Of a stretch of DNA of 64,000 nucleotides, positions 12,445 through 26,700 are shown piece after piece. This DNA comes from Solen grandis. Its lineage: Eukaryota; Mollusca; Bivalvia; Adapedonta; Solenidae. The position numbers and the translations under genes are program-made. Numbering within the stretch: position 1 is the first letter of the stretch; each line of letters begins with the position of its first letter. The stretch spans positions 45,319,436-45,383,435 of the forward strand of contig CM037794.1 of the NCBI GenBank assembly GCA_021229015.1, given 5' to 3'. A model generated the notes under the pieces. It was not told where the DNA came from, made no database searches, and saw nothing but the letters and a program-made list of their open reading frames with translations.

Positions 12445-12975
12445 AACAAGAAATGTTTGTAAAACATAAATGCCCCCCTCGTATGCCATAATATTTATAT
12501 GCACAATCTCCATACTCAGTTTGAAGTTCCTAGGCCCAGGCGTTCTCAAGTTATTGATCGGAAACAGCTTGGTCACCATTTTCAAAATTAAGCCCAGTAA
12601 ATCAAGGTCACTATGACCTTGACCTTTAATCTAGTGACTCTAAAAACAATAGGGTTCATCTACTGGTCATGACCAATCTCCATACTAAGTTTGAAGTTCC
12701 TAGGCCCAGTGGTTCTCAAGTTATTGATCGGAAACAGCTTGGTCACCATTTTCAAATTCAAGCCCAGTAAATCCAGATCACTGTGACCTTGACCTTTGAC
12801 CAAGTGACTTCAAAAACAATAGGGTTCATCTACTGGTCATGATCAATCTCCAGAATAAGTTTGAAGTTCCTAGGCCCAGGTGTTCCCAAGTTATTGATTG
12901 AAAACTGTTTGGTCTAGGACCGACCAGAGCAATATGCCACCTCTTCTTAGAAGGGGGGCATTTTTACACTTTCAA
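12445..12975 (+). repeat. Repeat with two to three ~180-bp tandem units and near-TIR ends
   Basis: Units repeat 'aatctccatactaagtttga' and 'agttcctaggcccag', 'caagttattgatcggaaac' and gtgaccttgacctttga. The ends, aaatgcccccctcg and agaaggggggcatttt, are inverted relative to each other. It is non-coding. Confidence 0.75.
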
Positions 12976-13874
12976 GCAATATGTACACAAAAACGTGTTG
13001 TAAAGTTAATTATTAATTCTCATGATCACATGGCTGATTTGAGTTTGTCTGAATAATTGAATTGAATTTACTCCTTGATTCCAATGACAACTTTAAACTG
13101 CTTCCATCCAAGAAGATTGTGCTTTGCATACTTTCCTCTTTATACCATGGTAACATGCATCTGTTTTCTAAGGCTGCAATGATTCTATTATTCAAAATGT
13201 GGAACAATGGTTTCTGTAATTATCTGATTAGCATTTGGACCCCCCTTATCTAAAACAAAATGTGCTACTACTGCAGTTTTAAGGCATCCCTACAAATACT
13301 GTAAAACTGACATGCGCCAGAGAATGGGAGTATTTCGTACAGTCATGTCAACTGCGATAAAATCATTCTGGTAAATATCTGATGCAAACACTATAGCAGT
13401 GCAATCCACTGGCAGATGTAAACTGGAATACTTCATTACTCTCCCACAACAAGATCAAAACCCTCTTCTTTTGTCTAGTTTTCCATATAATTATCAGTAT
13501 GCATTGTTGTTTGAACTTAATCAGTTTCTGAGTGCAGAACAACTCACCTTTACCTTACAAATCATCCAAATAAGACAAATCGTGGGTCAAACCAACACAT
13601 AAATCTGCTTAGTTTAAACTTATGTCAATTGAGAAACAAGTTTTTATAAATTTTACTTATCCCTCACAACAGTTCTTGTGTTGGACCAGTACTGCTTCAA
13701 CTATATGGCTTTGATTTCAAAGGTACTTTATTTCACTATTTTTCTTCAAAAGTGCTGTTCTTTGTTGGTTTTTGTTTTGGTAAGGTATTAAATTTTCAAT
13801 ATTTAAATCATATGACATTCAGATTAATTTGAATAAAGTCACAAAATGGAAAACTATTTTTCAAAGAGCTGTTC

Positions 13875-13974
13875 NNNNNNNNNNNNNNNNNNNNNNNNNN
13901 NNNNNNNNNNNNNNNNNNNNNNNNNNNNNNNNNNNNNNNNNNNNNNNNNNNNNNNNNNNNNNNNNNNNNNNNNN
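13875..13974. other. Assembly gap (100 N)
   Basis: Exactly 100 N, the conventional placeholder for a gap of unknown size. Its right edge falls within the 43-bp minisatellite, which probably caused the break. Confidence 0.98.
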
Positions 13975-14225
13975 ATGGTGCACCCTTGATACTACCTGTT
14001 TTTACCTTTTCATTGTCACGGTGCACCCTTGATACGACCTGTTTTTACCTTTTCATTGTCATGGTGCACCCTTGATACTACCTGTTTTTACCTTTTCATT
14101 GTCATGGTGCACCTTGATATGACCTGTTTTTACCATTTCATTGTCACGGTGCACCCCTGATACGACCTGTTTTTACCTTTTCATTGTCACGGTGCACCCC
14201 TGATACGACCCGTTTTTACCTTTGA
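13975..14225 (+). repeat. 43-bp minisatellite
   Basis: Five to six copies of a 43-bp unit (ggtgcacccttgatacgacc plus tgtttttaccttttcattgtca), decaying at the 3' side to about 14,420. Successive cacccttgat starts fall at 13,981 and 14,024. The array probably continues into the adjacent gap. Confidence 0.9.
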
Positions 14226-14444
14226 TTACCTTACCACGACTGGTTTTTAATTGCTATGACGGAATGGTAATTTGACTTAAACTTTACTTTGAACATGCTA
14301 TGGTAAACTCTTGATATACTTGTGTTAATTGCATGGTGACTCCTAATGACTTGTTTGTAAGTTTTGATTGTCATGGTACGTCATAGATAATATGCCACGA
14401 AGAGCCCTTTATAATAATATGGTTTTATTATGCCATGGTGCATC

Positions 14445-14692
14445 CTTGATGTTTGTTTGCTTGTTTATTGGGTTTAACATCCTACCAACAGTAATTCAGT
14501 CATTTGGAGAGACTATGTCCACATTGGACAGATATAGTGCTGCCACACGGCATTATCACGCCGTAGACATGTGGCATGATACCACACCCAGTCACATTAT
14601 CCTGACAGCAGGCCAAACAGTTCTGGAACTACCGCCAATCAAGGGAGCTATAACACTACCATTTTTTACGCATCCTTGGTGTGGAGAATATA
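14445..14692 (-). mobile_element. SINE family A fragment
   Basis: On the plus strand it reads gtttattgggtttaacatcc, 'agtcatttggagagactatg', 'catgtggcatgataccacac' and caggccaaacag. This is the same body as 6,660-6,970 in the same orientation, lacking the tRNA-like head. Confidence 0.7.
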
Positions 14693-14699
14693 TTTGAAA

Positions 14700-17400
14700 A
14701 AAAAGAGGAAAAGAAAAATTGAACTGTATTCTAGAATTTCGTCACGCAAGCTTTTGGAAGAAAAGTAGGGAACTGCATAGAATTCAAAATCTTATCACAC
14801 CTTTAAAATCCACAATATCTGACCTGCGTTTTAAGAATTTAAGACCATGTAATGTATAGATATGTTATACCATAATATGTACTCAGACTCTACATTCTCT
14901 TGGTCAGTTAATTTTGAGTTCAGGAAAATATGAATTAATATGTTAACTTAAAAAAAAGCCCGGTGAACAAACAGAACAACCTGTTAATGTTGATGAAGAC
15001 ATTTATTCTGTACAATAAATTCTATCAAAAATAAAATAAAACATACAGTTGAAATTTTTTAGAAAAGAGATCTAGATATATATTGATACTCATTAAATTG
15101 TTTATAACTAACTTTGTTTATAAATTGAACATCTAAATTTCATAGACAGTTTCACTCTTAATATTTTATGCTAATGAGATATTATTTGGAGAATGAAAAT
15201 GACTAAACACATTGGGAGCCCACAGCAAATAGATTTTGTTCTTATTTTTGCAACAGCGACATCTTTCATGTACTGTAAGCTGCTCCAATTGAAATCAGAT
15301 AGAGATTTTATATACTTCTTTTTATTCATTGTAGGTCACAAGGAACATATTCTTTTTAATTAATCCATCATCTTTTTAAGTACTTCATGGTTACCTTGGT
15401 TTCACAAACACTTATCATAATTTAATTGTTTCCCAGATCTGGTATACAATAAGTATGCTCATTACATTGTATTAGTTTGGATGAACTTAATCATTAACTG
15501 AAATGTTTGACTGAAACAAACTTGACAGTATTTGATTTTTTCTTTTAAGAATCAATACCAACCCACCGTAATCATTTTTTTTAGTAAGGTACAGAAACAA
15601 TGGATTAATAACTGAAAATCTCTCTCTCTCTCTCTTTCTCAGTGTTGTCACATTATATACACAAAAGCATTTCACTAAACTACTATCACAGACATATGAG
15701 TTTTGTTACCACAATCCCTTAAAATATTTAGGTCAAGGTCATACACAAACACAACCTAAAGCAAAGGTCAACTAAGTTATTCTGACCTTGTGCTGTCAAA
15801 ACAGTTAATTAAGCTGATAAAACCTTAATTGGTTTATTAAACCTGGGTTAAGTAAGTTTCCTCATGATATTAACCAACCCCGGTAACCCAATCTAAGATA
15901 TTCAAATGAAAACAATATGATAAAAAGTATAATAAATTCCATTAAACATATTCTAAACAACATTTTAAATATGTGTAAAATAAAAAATGATTATGATTAT
16001 AAAGTCCGGAAGTATTTTCATTCTTTCCAAATTAATGTTCAACTCATTCTTTCCAAATTAATGTTCAACTTAGTCTAAGGCATACATATTTTAAAAGCAT
16101 AAAACTTGATCTTTTCTTCAAAACTTAATATATCTGTATATAAGACAACATTACTAGTAAAGAAAATCTAAAAAGTGTGTAAATTTACAAAAAATATCTG
16201 TGTAAAAATGTGAAAAGCATACAACTGAAACTGAAAATAAGCTAAGAAGCTGGTCATCGCTAAAATGTAGAGAAAAAGTAATAATAATTCCATTAACTTT
16301 ATAAATTCTAATATATTGTATGTATTTCATTCTTTATTTATCAGGTTTTTTATCAAAAGGAAGATCACATTACTGAAGTACATCAAGGTATATTCACACT
16401 CACCCTAGAGCATCAAACAATATTTGAAACATCTGTAAGGTGCCGAAAACAAATGTGTGAATACACTCGATCATGTTATACTGTACACAAATAAGGACTC
16501 ACATTTCGACTGTTTTCATTATGAAAAAATGTCAGTGACAACTAGTGGACAATTTCAAATGTGATCAACACACACACAGAACTGTATCCATTCATGACTC
16601 TGGGTTAGTACAAAATTCATGACTGTTCCTATTTGTATTTAATACTAGAGTTTTGCCTCAACTAAATGTATAAGAGCTTTATACACATTAGGACTTCACA
16701 CACATAAAAACTGAATACATGTACTCCTCTTTCCAATACCTCTGTTTATATAAAGAGTCTTAAGTCCTTAAGCAGACTGCAGTTTATCTGTCATATACAC
16801 AGTGGTCAAAGACTGCATGGGCCTTAAGCTAAATACCTATATTTTTGCTGGGCCCATTCCATTTCACAGAATATGCATTCAGTGTCCTGTATTAATCAAA
16901 ACATGATAAAAAGCATTCAAAATTGACAATTCTAAATGTTTACTACCATATCAGGTTTTACATCTTATAAATGTTGGATTTGCATTATTTTTTTTTTATT
17001 TTTTTTTTGCTATTTTTGGGCTCCTTCATTTCAGTCCAGTTCATTCAACTTCTCAAAGTATGGGCCTAAATGGCCAGGTGTCTTGATCCTTTCTTTTGAC
17101 CACTGTATATAAATGGTAGTGAACTAGATATAAATAAGCAGCAGCTTCTGGATTACAGATTAGATCTAACCTAATACTTATTTGATGCCCCATATTCCTA
17201 TATAACTGTGAGAAAAACTACAACCTTGAAGTCATATAAAACTGGAATGCAATTTTCATTATTCATAATGGATTACAGCATAAACGTGTTTGTAAATTAA
17301 TATTTATGTTTCCTTTTTGTTCCAATTGATATCTAGGGTGTTTTGAGGGCTTGGTTCAAATCTCTGATATATACATATAAATAAAGAAGCAGGTATAATA
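14700..17400. other. Non-coding sequence 3' of MAP9
   Basis: AT-rich sequence with no supported exon. It contains a CT dinucleotide run near 15,615-15,640 and a duplicated 'cattctttccaaattaatgttcaact' segment near 16,018-16,070. I see nothing else I can name. Confidence 0.5.
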
Positions 17401-17452
17401 AGTTTGCACCTAGCCCTTTATTTGCCGTACAATATAAAATTAGTTTCAAAGA

Positions 17453-17458
17453 TTTATT
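17453..17458 (-). terminator. Poly(A) signal for MAP9 terminal exon B
   Basis: AATAAA on the minus strand about 150 bp after the TGA; a second one follows about 36 bp downstream. Confidence 0.65.
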
Positions 17459-17607
17459 GTTTATGACTGATTCCCTATAGACAACAAAGAAATAGCACAA
17501 TCGTCACAATGCCAATATCATGAAATGCCTTAGTTCTAATAGCTATTCAATATTTTGACAAAGTTCATGGTCAATGTTGTAAGTCTTAGTATAGAGACGG
17601 AGAGACA

Positions 17608-17730
17608 TCATCTGCCGTGGGGGACTGTTTTGTTTGGTGGACTCCATGGAGGTTGATAGTCTTCTTCACCCATCGCTTCACGCATCTTCTTCATCCTCTT
17701 CTTCTGCATCTCCTTGTACTCTTGTTGTTC
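17608..17730 (-). CDS. MAP9: MAP9 terminal exon B (conserved form)
   Basis: Acceptor TTTATAG|GAA opens 40 codons: EQQEYKEMQKKRMKKMREAM, GEEDYQ, PPWSPPNKTVPHGR and TGA. PPWSPPNKTV closely matches vertebrate MAP9 PPWSPPSRTV, so this is likely the ancestral terminus. Poly(A) signals AATAAA follow near 17,458-17,453 and 17,422-17,417. Confidence 0.88.
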   Translation of the reverse strand, partial: EQQEYKEMQKKRMKKMREAMGEEDYQPPWSPPNKTVPHGR

Positions 17731-20700
17731 CTATAAACAAAGGATCAAGAATATGCTCTACAAAGCTTATTGACTTGAGATTTTCTGTAACTCATCATTT
17801 TGATAATTTTTAGCAAGAAATGTGCAAATATGGACTTTAATGCTATACGAAATCATGTTCTTTTACAATTTGACTTTTTTCTTTTTATTTTCTGAATAGT
17901 AGGTACATGCAAACGAAGTTAAACTTTGTAAGTGAGCAAACCTAATAAGAGTAGTTTTATGAACTACTGGCTAGATAATCTATAATGATCTCATCACAAC
18001 CTGTCAGTGCACTCTTTGTAATTTAAACTATACAGCTTCTAATACAAATTTGATGCTTAATGCTGTAAACTTGATTTAATTAAGTGTAACATTCAACCCA
18101 GGAAATACAGCAATATCTTTCTTGAAGAAAAAAAAATCTTATTCTGCATATATGTCTCATTTTAAACAAAACTGATAAAAAGTCTTTGTTCAGAAAAGCT
18201 TTATTAAGTATCAATCAAGCTAAGCTTTAATGAAATAAAATCAATACTAATTTAGCATTAACAAAATGCAGGAAAAGCAAAACTTTCAGAAACACACAGT
18301 ATGTCATTCAACCGTGCATGCTATCTTTGTGTCTTGTATGATGAATGTATTCACAGGGACACTCACATATGCAAACAACCATAAGCATGCATGAATGCAA
18401 TGGAATGGTTATTCTGTTTCGATTGAAACAAAAAAAAACAACTTAAAAATGTGACAATTAAATTCAATGATGAATTCAAAACTATGATCAAACAGTAATC
18501 AGGTACAGAAATGCGTCTTCAGTCTTTAAAGTGTCACCTTAATTAATTATTTCCCTTTTTTTCCCTTTTAATATTGCACTATTGTATATCCCTTACTGTA
18601 TTTGTTATACAAAAATAACCCCCAAAAAAAAAAAAATGTAAAAAGCAAGTTCGATACATTAGACTATGAGACTTAAGTTTAAATTTCTTGTCTAGTTTGT
18701 AGGGCTAAATAAATGATACTGTGTCTAACGCATGTAATAACTGGGTCTCTAGGTGAATTTCGTGTCAAATGGAGACCACTCTTGCAGCTTAGGATTTAAT
18801 ATCAACAAAGAACATTTTCCATAAGATTCTATACTTTATCATGGAGACTCAAACTGTTAACCAATAATGTTAGCATATAACTCTTAAAGTCCTATAATTA
18901 TATAAAATTTAAAGACACGTCTAGGTAATATTTGCACTAAACTATAGTTCATGCATGCTTAACTATTATATTAGTATTTCCAAGGGAAAATAATCTTAAA
19001 ATATATTTTTATATTAACTTTTTTAATGAAGAGATTGCTTAATATACCATTTTTTTTTCAAGATTTATGTAACTAAACCATGAGATACTATGAAGTAACT
19101 ATGATATATTTTAATATATTCTTTTTATTTTTTTAAGCAAAAATACCACATTTCAAATAACTGTTGTTCTACATAGAATTAATGGCGCATTTTGCAGGTA
19201 AGATCAGAATAATCAATTCATTTTCTTTTTCTTTATTGGACTGTCGAAACTTACTAGAAGTCTCTTTTAATTGGTTCAGAAGGTTATGAAGTCATAACAT
19301 TGCAAACTGTCAGGAACAGGTTGTAACTAACACCCCTAACAGTATAGGACATCCTTGTCTGGTTAGCATGAAAAACAATTTTCAAATATGAAGGTAGAGC
19401 TGGGGACAGAGTGTTCTACAGTTCTAATCATCCCTACATGACTGACTACATCTGCCGGTTCCCTATCTGCCACATGGGATGATTTTGCTTGCTGGGCTCC
19501 AGGCAGGTTTGTAGTCATCATAATAATCATCTTGGAGTCGTCTCTGTCTAATTTCATCTAGCTCTTTTTGTTTTTCCTGAATAGAAATGTCAAGTTTAGC
19601 CACATGGAATAACAGCAGGATATCCTTACACCTTAATCCTTGCAGAGGTTTAGGGATGTGTTAATATTTCACATGCATTTTCTGACGCATCTTGTTTGCT
19701 CCATGTTTTCACAATTTTCTACTGTTTTACATACAAGGATTTGTATTCAAAATGGATAAATATATATGGCCATCATCAGTTTCATAAATTGACCAAAGCA
19801 ACATGTTTGCTGTTGAGGTTAAAGCCTCTAGTATATTGGATAGCTATAAAGGATTTTTTTTTATTAGTATGTATACATTTCAACACGCAACAAAAGTCCC
19901 CCAAATTGAATACATGAAAAGAGTAGGACACAAAATATGTTTTCAAGTTGTTTTCAAGTTAAGAGGTAATTGAGGTAATTCAATGGTATCATATTTCCCC
20001 CTTTGTTGAACACAATTTTAAATTCACCCTTTACCTCATATAGACTCATTTTAATACCTTTGCAAACATTGAGGACCCATGTAAGACCAATCCTTCCAGG
20101 AGCGGTCAGATCAGGGTTGCCTCTGTTTCCTCATACAATATTGCTTGCACAGATTCTACAGTCTTAATAGCAAAGAAAAATCCGTTGTTTCATATACCAT
20201 TTCAAATTCAGATAATAATCATAAAGTCATACATTTGTATGTTGATATTAATGAGGTAAAGGGTTAATTCACTTTAAGAAAACAATGAATGTTTTCTCAA
20301 AAATATTATTTTTAAAAAAATGTTCAAAATTGCTACATACTTGAGAAGACCATGAAAAGCCTTAAGGGAAAAAGGTGAAATAAAACTTATATACTGTAAA
20401 AAGAAAAAAAACTTTACAGATAATTTCATTTCCTGAAAGTTTGAAACAAAGAAAACATGGAACAAACAGAAATTAAATGAGGCAGAGATGACTATGCATA
20501 GCAATAAACATGTTGGGTTAAATATGTTGATGCATATAAACTGACATTCAAAACTGCTATTAGGATACATATATAACTTATAATTACCTTTACCAAATAT
20601 TTAAAATCAGATCATGCTACCCAGAATTTATTTAATAATAGCAGATAATAACAGATAAGACTTGATGAGTGTTCCTAGGAACACATGTGTCGCCTGCATT

Positions 20701-23700
20701 CCAGCAGTTGTCACAGAATGGGTGAGCAGTAAACAATCAAATTTATAAAATTAATTTTGTTCTACCCACAGGCTATTACTATATAAAAACATTAAAGTCC
20801 TATCATTTGATGCCAACACTGACATATAAAGAAAAAAATCAAGGTTTAGGACTCCTATGTATGACACTTCAAGTATTGAAGTTAAGTGATGGACAAATCC
20901 TTTTTACAAAATGGACAGAGGGAGGTTATTAAAGAATTACAGAATTTAATCCCTTTGAGTCTGCCATGCTAAGCAATCACTAGAACTCCGTGAATCGGAT
21001 GTGTCCCCTGACAATAACCTATCTGCTAAAAGTAAAGATGCCAGTTTGTCACTTTCTTTTAAGGATGGGGTATTAAAGCGCAATGATGTTGCCATCAAAC
21101 AGAGAAAGGCTTATATAGATCAAATAAAAAATGTAAGGACTATTATACCTTAAACATATTAACAAGTATAATAAAATATGATTACTTTTTTGTTGTTGAA
21201 CCCTTTTCCTGATAAGAACACCAATAAAAATGACGTATGCAAACATGCTAACGAGTTTGTAAGATTCTCATTCCCTCAACTATGCATCTCATTCTAACTT
21301 GAAATACACTTATAAAATCAATGAAAGGGGAATAACTCCAAAAATGCACAAGCAGAGTTATGTTTACACACTGCATTCAGTCATTGCAAAAACATACATA
21401 TCAAGTATAAATTCATACTAATGGTGAAAAATTTGCTCCGGACAAGAAATCTCAAAAAAATATATCAAAGGGGAATAACTCAAAAAGTGCACAAGGTAGA
21501 ATTATGGTTCAACTCAAAAAGTGCACAAGGTAGAATTATGGTTCTTGTGCACTGCACTCCAAATTATTGCAAGAAACATACATCCCAAGTCTCAAGTCAT
21601 TCAAACTTATGGTGACAAAGTTATGATCCGAAAAAGCAGATGGGGACGCCGCCGCCAACAAAAGTAACCCATATATGTCGCCGGACTCTAGTCAGGCGAC
21701 ACAAAAAATCAGCTGTAGTCACCAATATGTTATGTCAGTAATTATGCTGGAAAGGGTCAATGGTCATTAATTTTTATCTGCTTGATCCCATCTCAAATTT
21801 TACATTCATTTTAAAATTTTAACACTTCTGGTATCTTAAATATTCATAAGGACACAAAACTATATAATTTTCATACAGTACTATTTTGGCTTTCTGTTTG
21901 AGAAATTAATACTGCATGGCAAAAAAAAAGGTTAACAACTAGGGAATGACTAGCCAGATTTCTACATGTGACATGAATATGTAGAGAGCTAGAAACTGAA
22001 TGTAGTAAAGTGATATGATTACTAGTAAATGAAGCTCCTATGGGATAATATACCCTGTTTAAAGATGCTTGCATCAATGTAAACAAATGAAAAAAAAATA
22101 AGAAAGGAAAAAAAACAAAAAAAACAAAAAAAAACAAGCATGCATACCAATAACCACTGCTGATACACACATGCATATATAAACCAAAGTGACAACCTTC
22201 ACCACAGTTCTTTACAAACATGAAATCAATTCCTGTAATCCTGTCTTACCTTCTTTTAATCCACTCATTGTATTCTCTAAATGACTCTTCTTCCTTTTTC
22301 TTCTGTGTCATCATCAGTACCTTCTGGGTCCTCATCTTATTCTCCTTAACTTTCTTATGATTCTCAACAATTACTTTGTCCTTTTTCTCCTTCCTGAAAA
22401 TGGTTACAATGAGTGAAAAAACGTATATCTCAAGGCATTTGAATCGAAATTTAGCTAACAGTCAAGGAAGAGGGCAAAGGTTTGTTGCATTAAATTATTA
22501 TAACCTCTCAGCAGCATATTTTTGTGTGCAGCCATCAAGGAATTAATGAAAATAACAGCTAAGCACAGGTAACTTTTAAATAGAGGTAAAATGTCAAAAT
22601 TATCTCACTCTGAAAAAAGACATAAATCACATAACAAATGCTCCCTGAAACCTACCGATACTCTACGTTGGAGTTGAAGACATATACCCTACCACAGAGC
22701 TCTTGTGCAAAGATGTTTACCCTTAACCTGCTGAATTTCTCAAATGGACTTAGCCAGCACCTTTTTTGGAACTGTCCATTATCAATTTTAGGGATAGCAA
22801 GATGAAAACTTGTAGTTGGTCAGGCAACAGTAAAGAGCCAGGCAAGCCAGCAAGAATGTGCAGACTGGCTTGGCTTTTTACTGGTGGCAAAGATTAGCAC
22901 TTACGGTTCCAGCAGAGTAAGGGTTAATATTGGTGTTTCTATATGTCATCTCATGGAAGAGATCTTCAATGAAATATATGTACTGTACATAGACCAAGTT
23001 TGAATGCAGATTGTACAATGACGATGACAAACGCCTATTTTTTTTTTTTAGCTTTTTTGAGATTTGTGACTTCAAAGAAGGCAAGTGTTTGATCTATGAT
23101 TATGGCACAGCGAGTCATTTACAACTGGTTGGTAGTCTTCAGAATTCAGTGAGTCATTAACAGAGATGGTTAGAAAACCATCTATTTTTTTCTATTCGTA
23201 AAATTCAAACTTCAATAGGTTATTTCTCATGATTTGCAGGTAAAAATACATTCGTCACTGAGGGCTCTTTCATATCTTTTTTTCTGGAGAAAAAAAAAAA
23301 TAGTCAAAAGTCAAGTAATATAAGTTAGTTCAGTGTGTTTGTTTGTATGTTAAATATGATATTCTTTATTTCTACAGATATTCCCGTGCACGAAATTGAT
23401 ATTTTCTACTCACCATCCTATAAATGCTCTTTCACTGTCTTTTTCTTTTTCCTTCTTTTGTTGTCTTTCTTCCTGTATCTTCCTGTGTTTTTCTTCAATT
23501 TTCTTTTTGTGCTCATTTACAAGCTGCTCATCCTTTGACTCCTTCCACTTTTTAAAATTCTTCAAATAAAAATTCAGAGATCACTGACTAGCATAAACTT
23601 GAAATAAATTCACTAAAAATTGATACTTTTTAAATTTTCATTATTTATAGAATACTAAAATCAAGACAAATTAGTCATTCATTTTTGAGTTATATTTAAG

Positions 23701-26700
23701 ACTCTTAAAGATGCTTTGTTTGAAGTTCTCCTTTAACTTTTCTTAAAGCAACTCGTTCACAGATGGACATTGTCTAAGAATTTGACTTTTAACTGCATGT
23801 GTGTATTACAGTCACAGATGGTACTAAAATTATATTTAGATTTATAAAATCTATAATTAGATTTTCTATTTTTATTTCCCGTCACTTGGCTGATCACATT
23901 CACTTTTCGTGCATGCCCTAACCTCATATGCTAATCTTACAAAATCACTATCCTGAACTGGTGAAGACGCCATGATGCGGAACGTGTCACGTGTGGTACT
24001 GTTAGTACCTGCTTCGGAGATACTGTATTCTACATTTAACCCTTTCCCTCATATAGACTCATTTTGACGCCCTCAATAGGTATCACATAAAGCCTGATCT
24101 GCAGATAACCACAGTTAACCCTTACCAAATTTAATTACAAAATCCTCATTTCCAGACCACTGAGGAGCAGCGAATTCCTGTGTAATGGGACCTACATTTA
24201 ACCGATTTTGCCGAAGATGCATTTACGTAAATAGTGTTTTCCTGTGTAATGGGACCTACACTTGTCGAGATTATTTGTCAGGAAGCAAAGAAATCATTAA
24301 CGAGAAAAGTAGATTTTTTTATTTTTTTTTAATTTCAACCTATCATCTGTGAACTAGCGAATTGAAAAGATTTTACATTGTTACTTCCTCATTTCAAAGC
24401 ATTAATGGAACTTTCAAATGTTTATGCATACACAGTATTCAAACTGAATGATTGTATTAAACAATGGTTTCCCTGGAATATCATGTAATCAATGACCAAT
24501 ATATTTACACAAAATGTGATACTGTTTGAGAACTTTCGATCTGGTCATGAACAGACATTATCCCTGAACAACATATTAACCTTTTACCTCATGAATATTC
24601 ATACCTATGGCTTGATGAATATTAATTCACTAAATTTTAAATGGTATTTGAAACAACTGACTTGTCTTTGCCATACAGACTTTGTAGAATCTGAGCTATG
24701 ATATTGTATCTGCAAACAAAGGAGTCTATATGAGGTAGAGGGTTAAAGTGGCGCTTATCTTTTCACAGCAAAAACTGTGAACACTATGATCTTACAGACC
24801 TGCCACTGATTGTGTGGTTATTGACTGACTTGACTATTTGAGTTTACCGTTGCTTCGACAGTATTTCAGTCATATAGCTACGTCCAGCTATTCACAGGTG
24901 GAGGAAGAGCCCGAATGCACGGAGACATCCAGGTAGAACCACCGACCTACCGCAAGCCAGTTTGAAGGCTTCCTCACGTGAAAATCCAAACCCACGCGGT
25001 GAGGGGCTGAGTGAGTGTTAAAGTCAGTGACTTTACCCTCTCGGCCAGGGAAGCCCTGCTGTGTGGTTACTATCATTAAAGGATCCCAAGAAATAACTAT
25101 AGGTAAACCATCTACCATCATGGCATCTTTTTTCTTCTTGTGTTCTTCTTGCTCCTTCTCCCTCTTCTTTTTCTCTTCGTCCTTCATTTCCTTCTTCTTT
25201 GGCTTCAAGAATGATTCCTCTTTCTGCTTCATCCAAGCATTGTAGGATGCAATAGATTCTGACTTCTTATCAGCCTCCTCCTAAAGTGTCAAACAAACAG
25301 AACATGCACCTTTAACATTATATACTATAGAAATGTTGATAAAGATCACTAATTGTTAATTGTATATCCAGGGGCCCTATTTCACTTAACTTCGTACCAA
25401 CAAATTTGATCTTAGTAAGAATATTGTTCTACATTATGTGTACAAATGTCTTATTTTCATAATTAAACCCATTCCATTGCATGATACAAACACAACTTTT
25501 CTTAAAAAGAAAGAAATCACAGAAAAAAAAATTAAATTACATCTTTGCATTTATGCTTATGAAGATTTTTTCATACAAAGTTTAGTGAAATGGGCAATCA
25601 CTGATTGTCTTTCCCCACCACAACAACACCATGATGCATTAATCAGTAACTGATTGAAAAAGGTTAACGCTATATGAAGGTCAAGGTCACAGTTCTGTAG
25701 GTAGGAGTAAAGGTTCTGTCATAAGACACAATGATGACTCACGGCATTATCTATTCATGTAATGTGAATACTGGGAAAATGCATGTCAAGAATGCTGAAA
25801 GTGAGACTGACAATCTAAAAATATCTGATGCTACTGAGTGTGTGAGCATGGAATGTCAACACATGAGAATAATATATCAAATACTGAATGAAAAACCTTT
25901 TTCTTTTTCTCCTCCTCTGCTTTTTTCTTTTCCTTTTCTTCTTTTAATTTCTGCTGTAGTGTGATAGTTTTCCCCTTCTTCCATTCATTAAATATGGCTT
26001 CCCTGAGAGAAGTGGTATTGTTAAACACATCCACTGATGTTTCTGTGCTGGCAGATCCTGGTCGTGCATGGCGTGGCTTAGGTCTAATTACATCAGCTTT
26101 CCTGCAAATAGGTCATAATATGTTGTATGGATATTCTTTCCTATAACATATTAACCCTGTGTTGAGCCCATATCTGTCAGAAAGAAGCCCAATGAGTAAG
26201 AGGTTTCACCTGTTACCGGTTCTTCTCAAAAACAGCAGTTTATTCCATTATTTTCAGAGGAAAAAATTAACACTCGAGAATGATATATCATTTCATACAC
26301 CATAGAAGATTTAATGTTATCATAATCATTGTGGGTTAATTATTCCTTTGGAAAAAAACAACAAATATTATACATATGCATGTCTAAAACTTGCACATAC
26401 TTAGCACTTTGAGGGCGTTCCTTTGTTTTGGGCTGGGCTGGGTCTGTCTGTGCTTTCTCCACCATGTCCAGGATACTGTCTGCCTGTTGGTGTTCCCTCG
26501 TCTGTTTGCCCGATCTATCATGTAGGGAGAATATAGAGAGATGTTGATAAATCCAATTGTTTCTCAAAGACTAGAAAGGGACTCAGATGAAACATGGTGG
26601 AAAACTTTTTTTTTTTTTCATATAGTGTTTGCAGTTATTACTAAAAAGAGTCAACACTGTAATATAATGGACTTTCCATGACCTGTAGATGTAGTTTTAT

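Noticed and set aside
19628..19645. 7-nt microexon GATTAAG to repair the MAP9 phase
   Set aside because: It would leave an intron of only about 50 bp before exon A and has weak splice sites.
20395..20445. Small MAP9 exon (CAG|GAAATG...TCT|GTAAAG) to repair the phase mismatch
   Set aside because: In the required phase it meets TGA at once and has no coiled-coil character.
24888..25232. 114-aa ORF as a longer MAP9 exon 11
   Set aside because: After the donor at 25,116 the frame enters a SINE; the exon 12 join restores the conserved FKKWK module instead.
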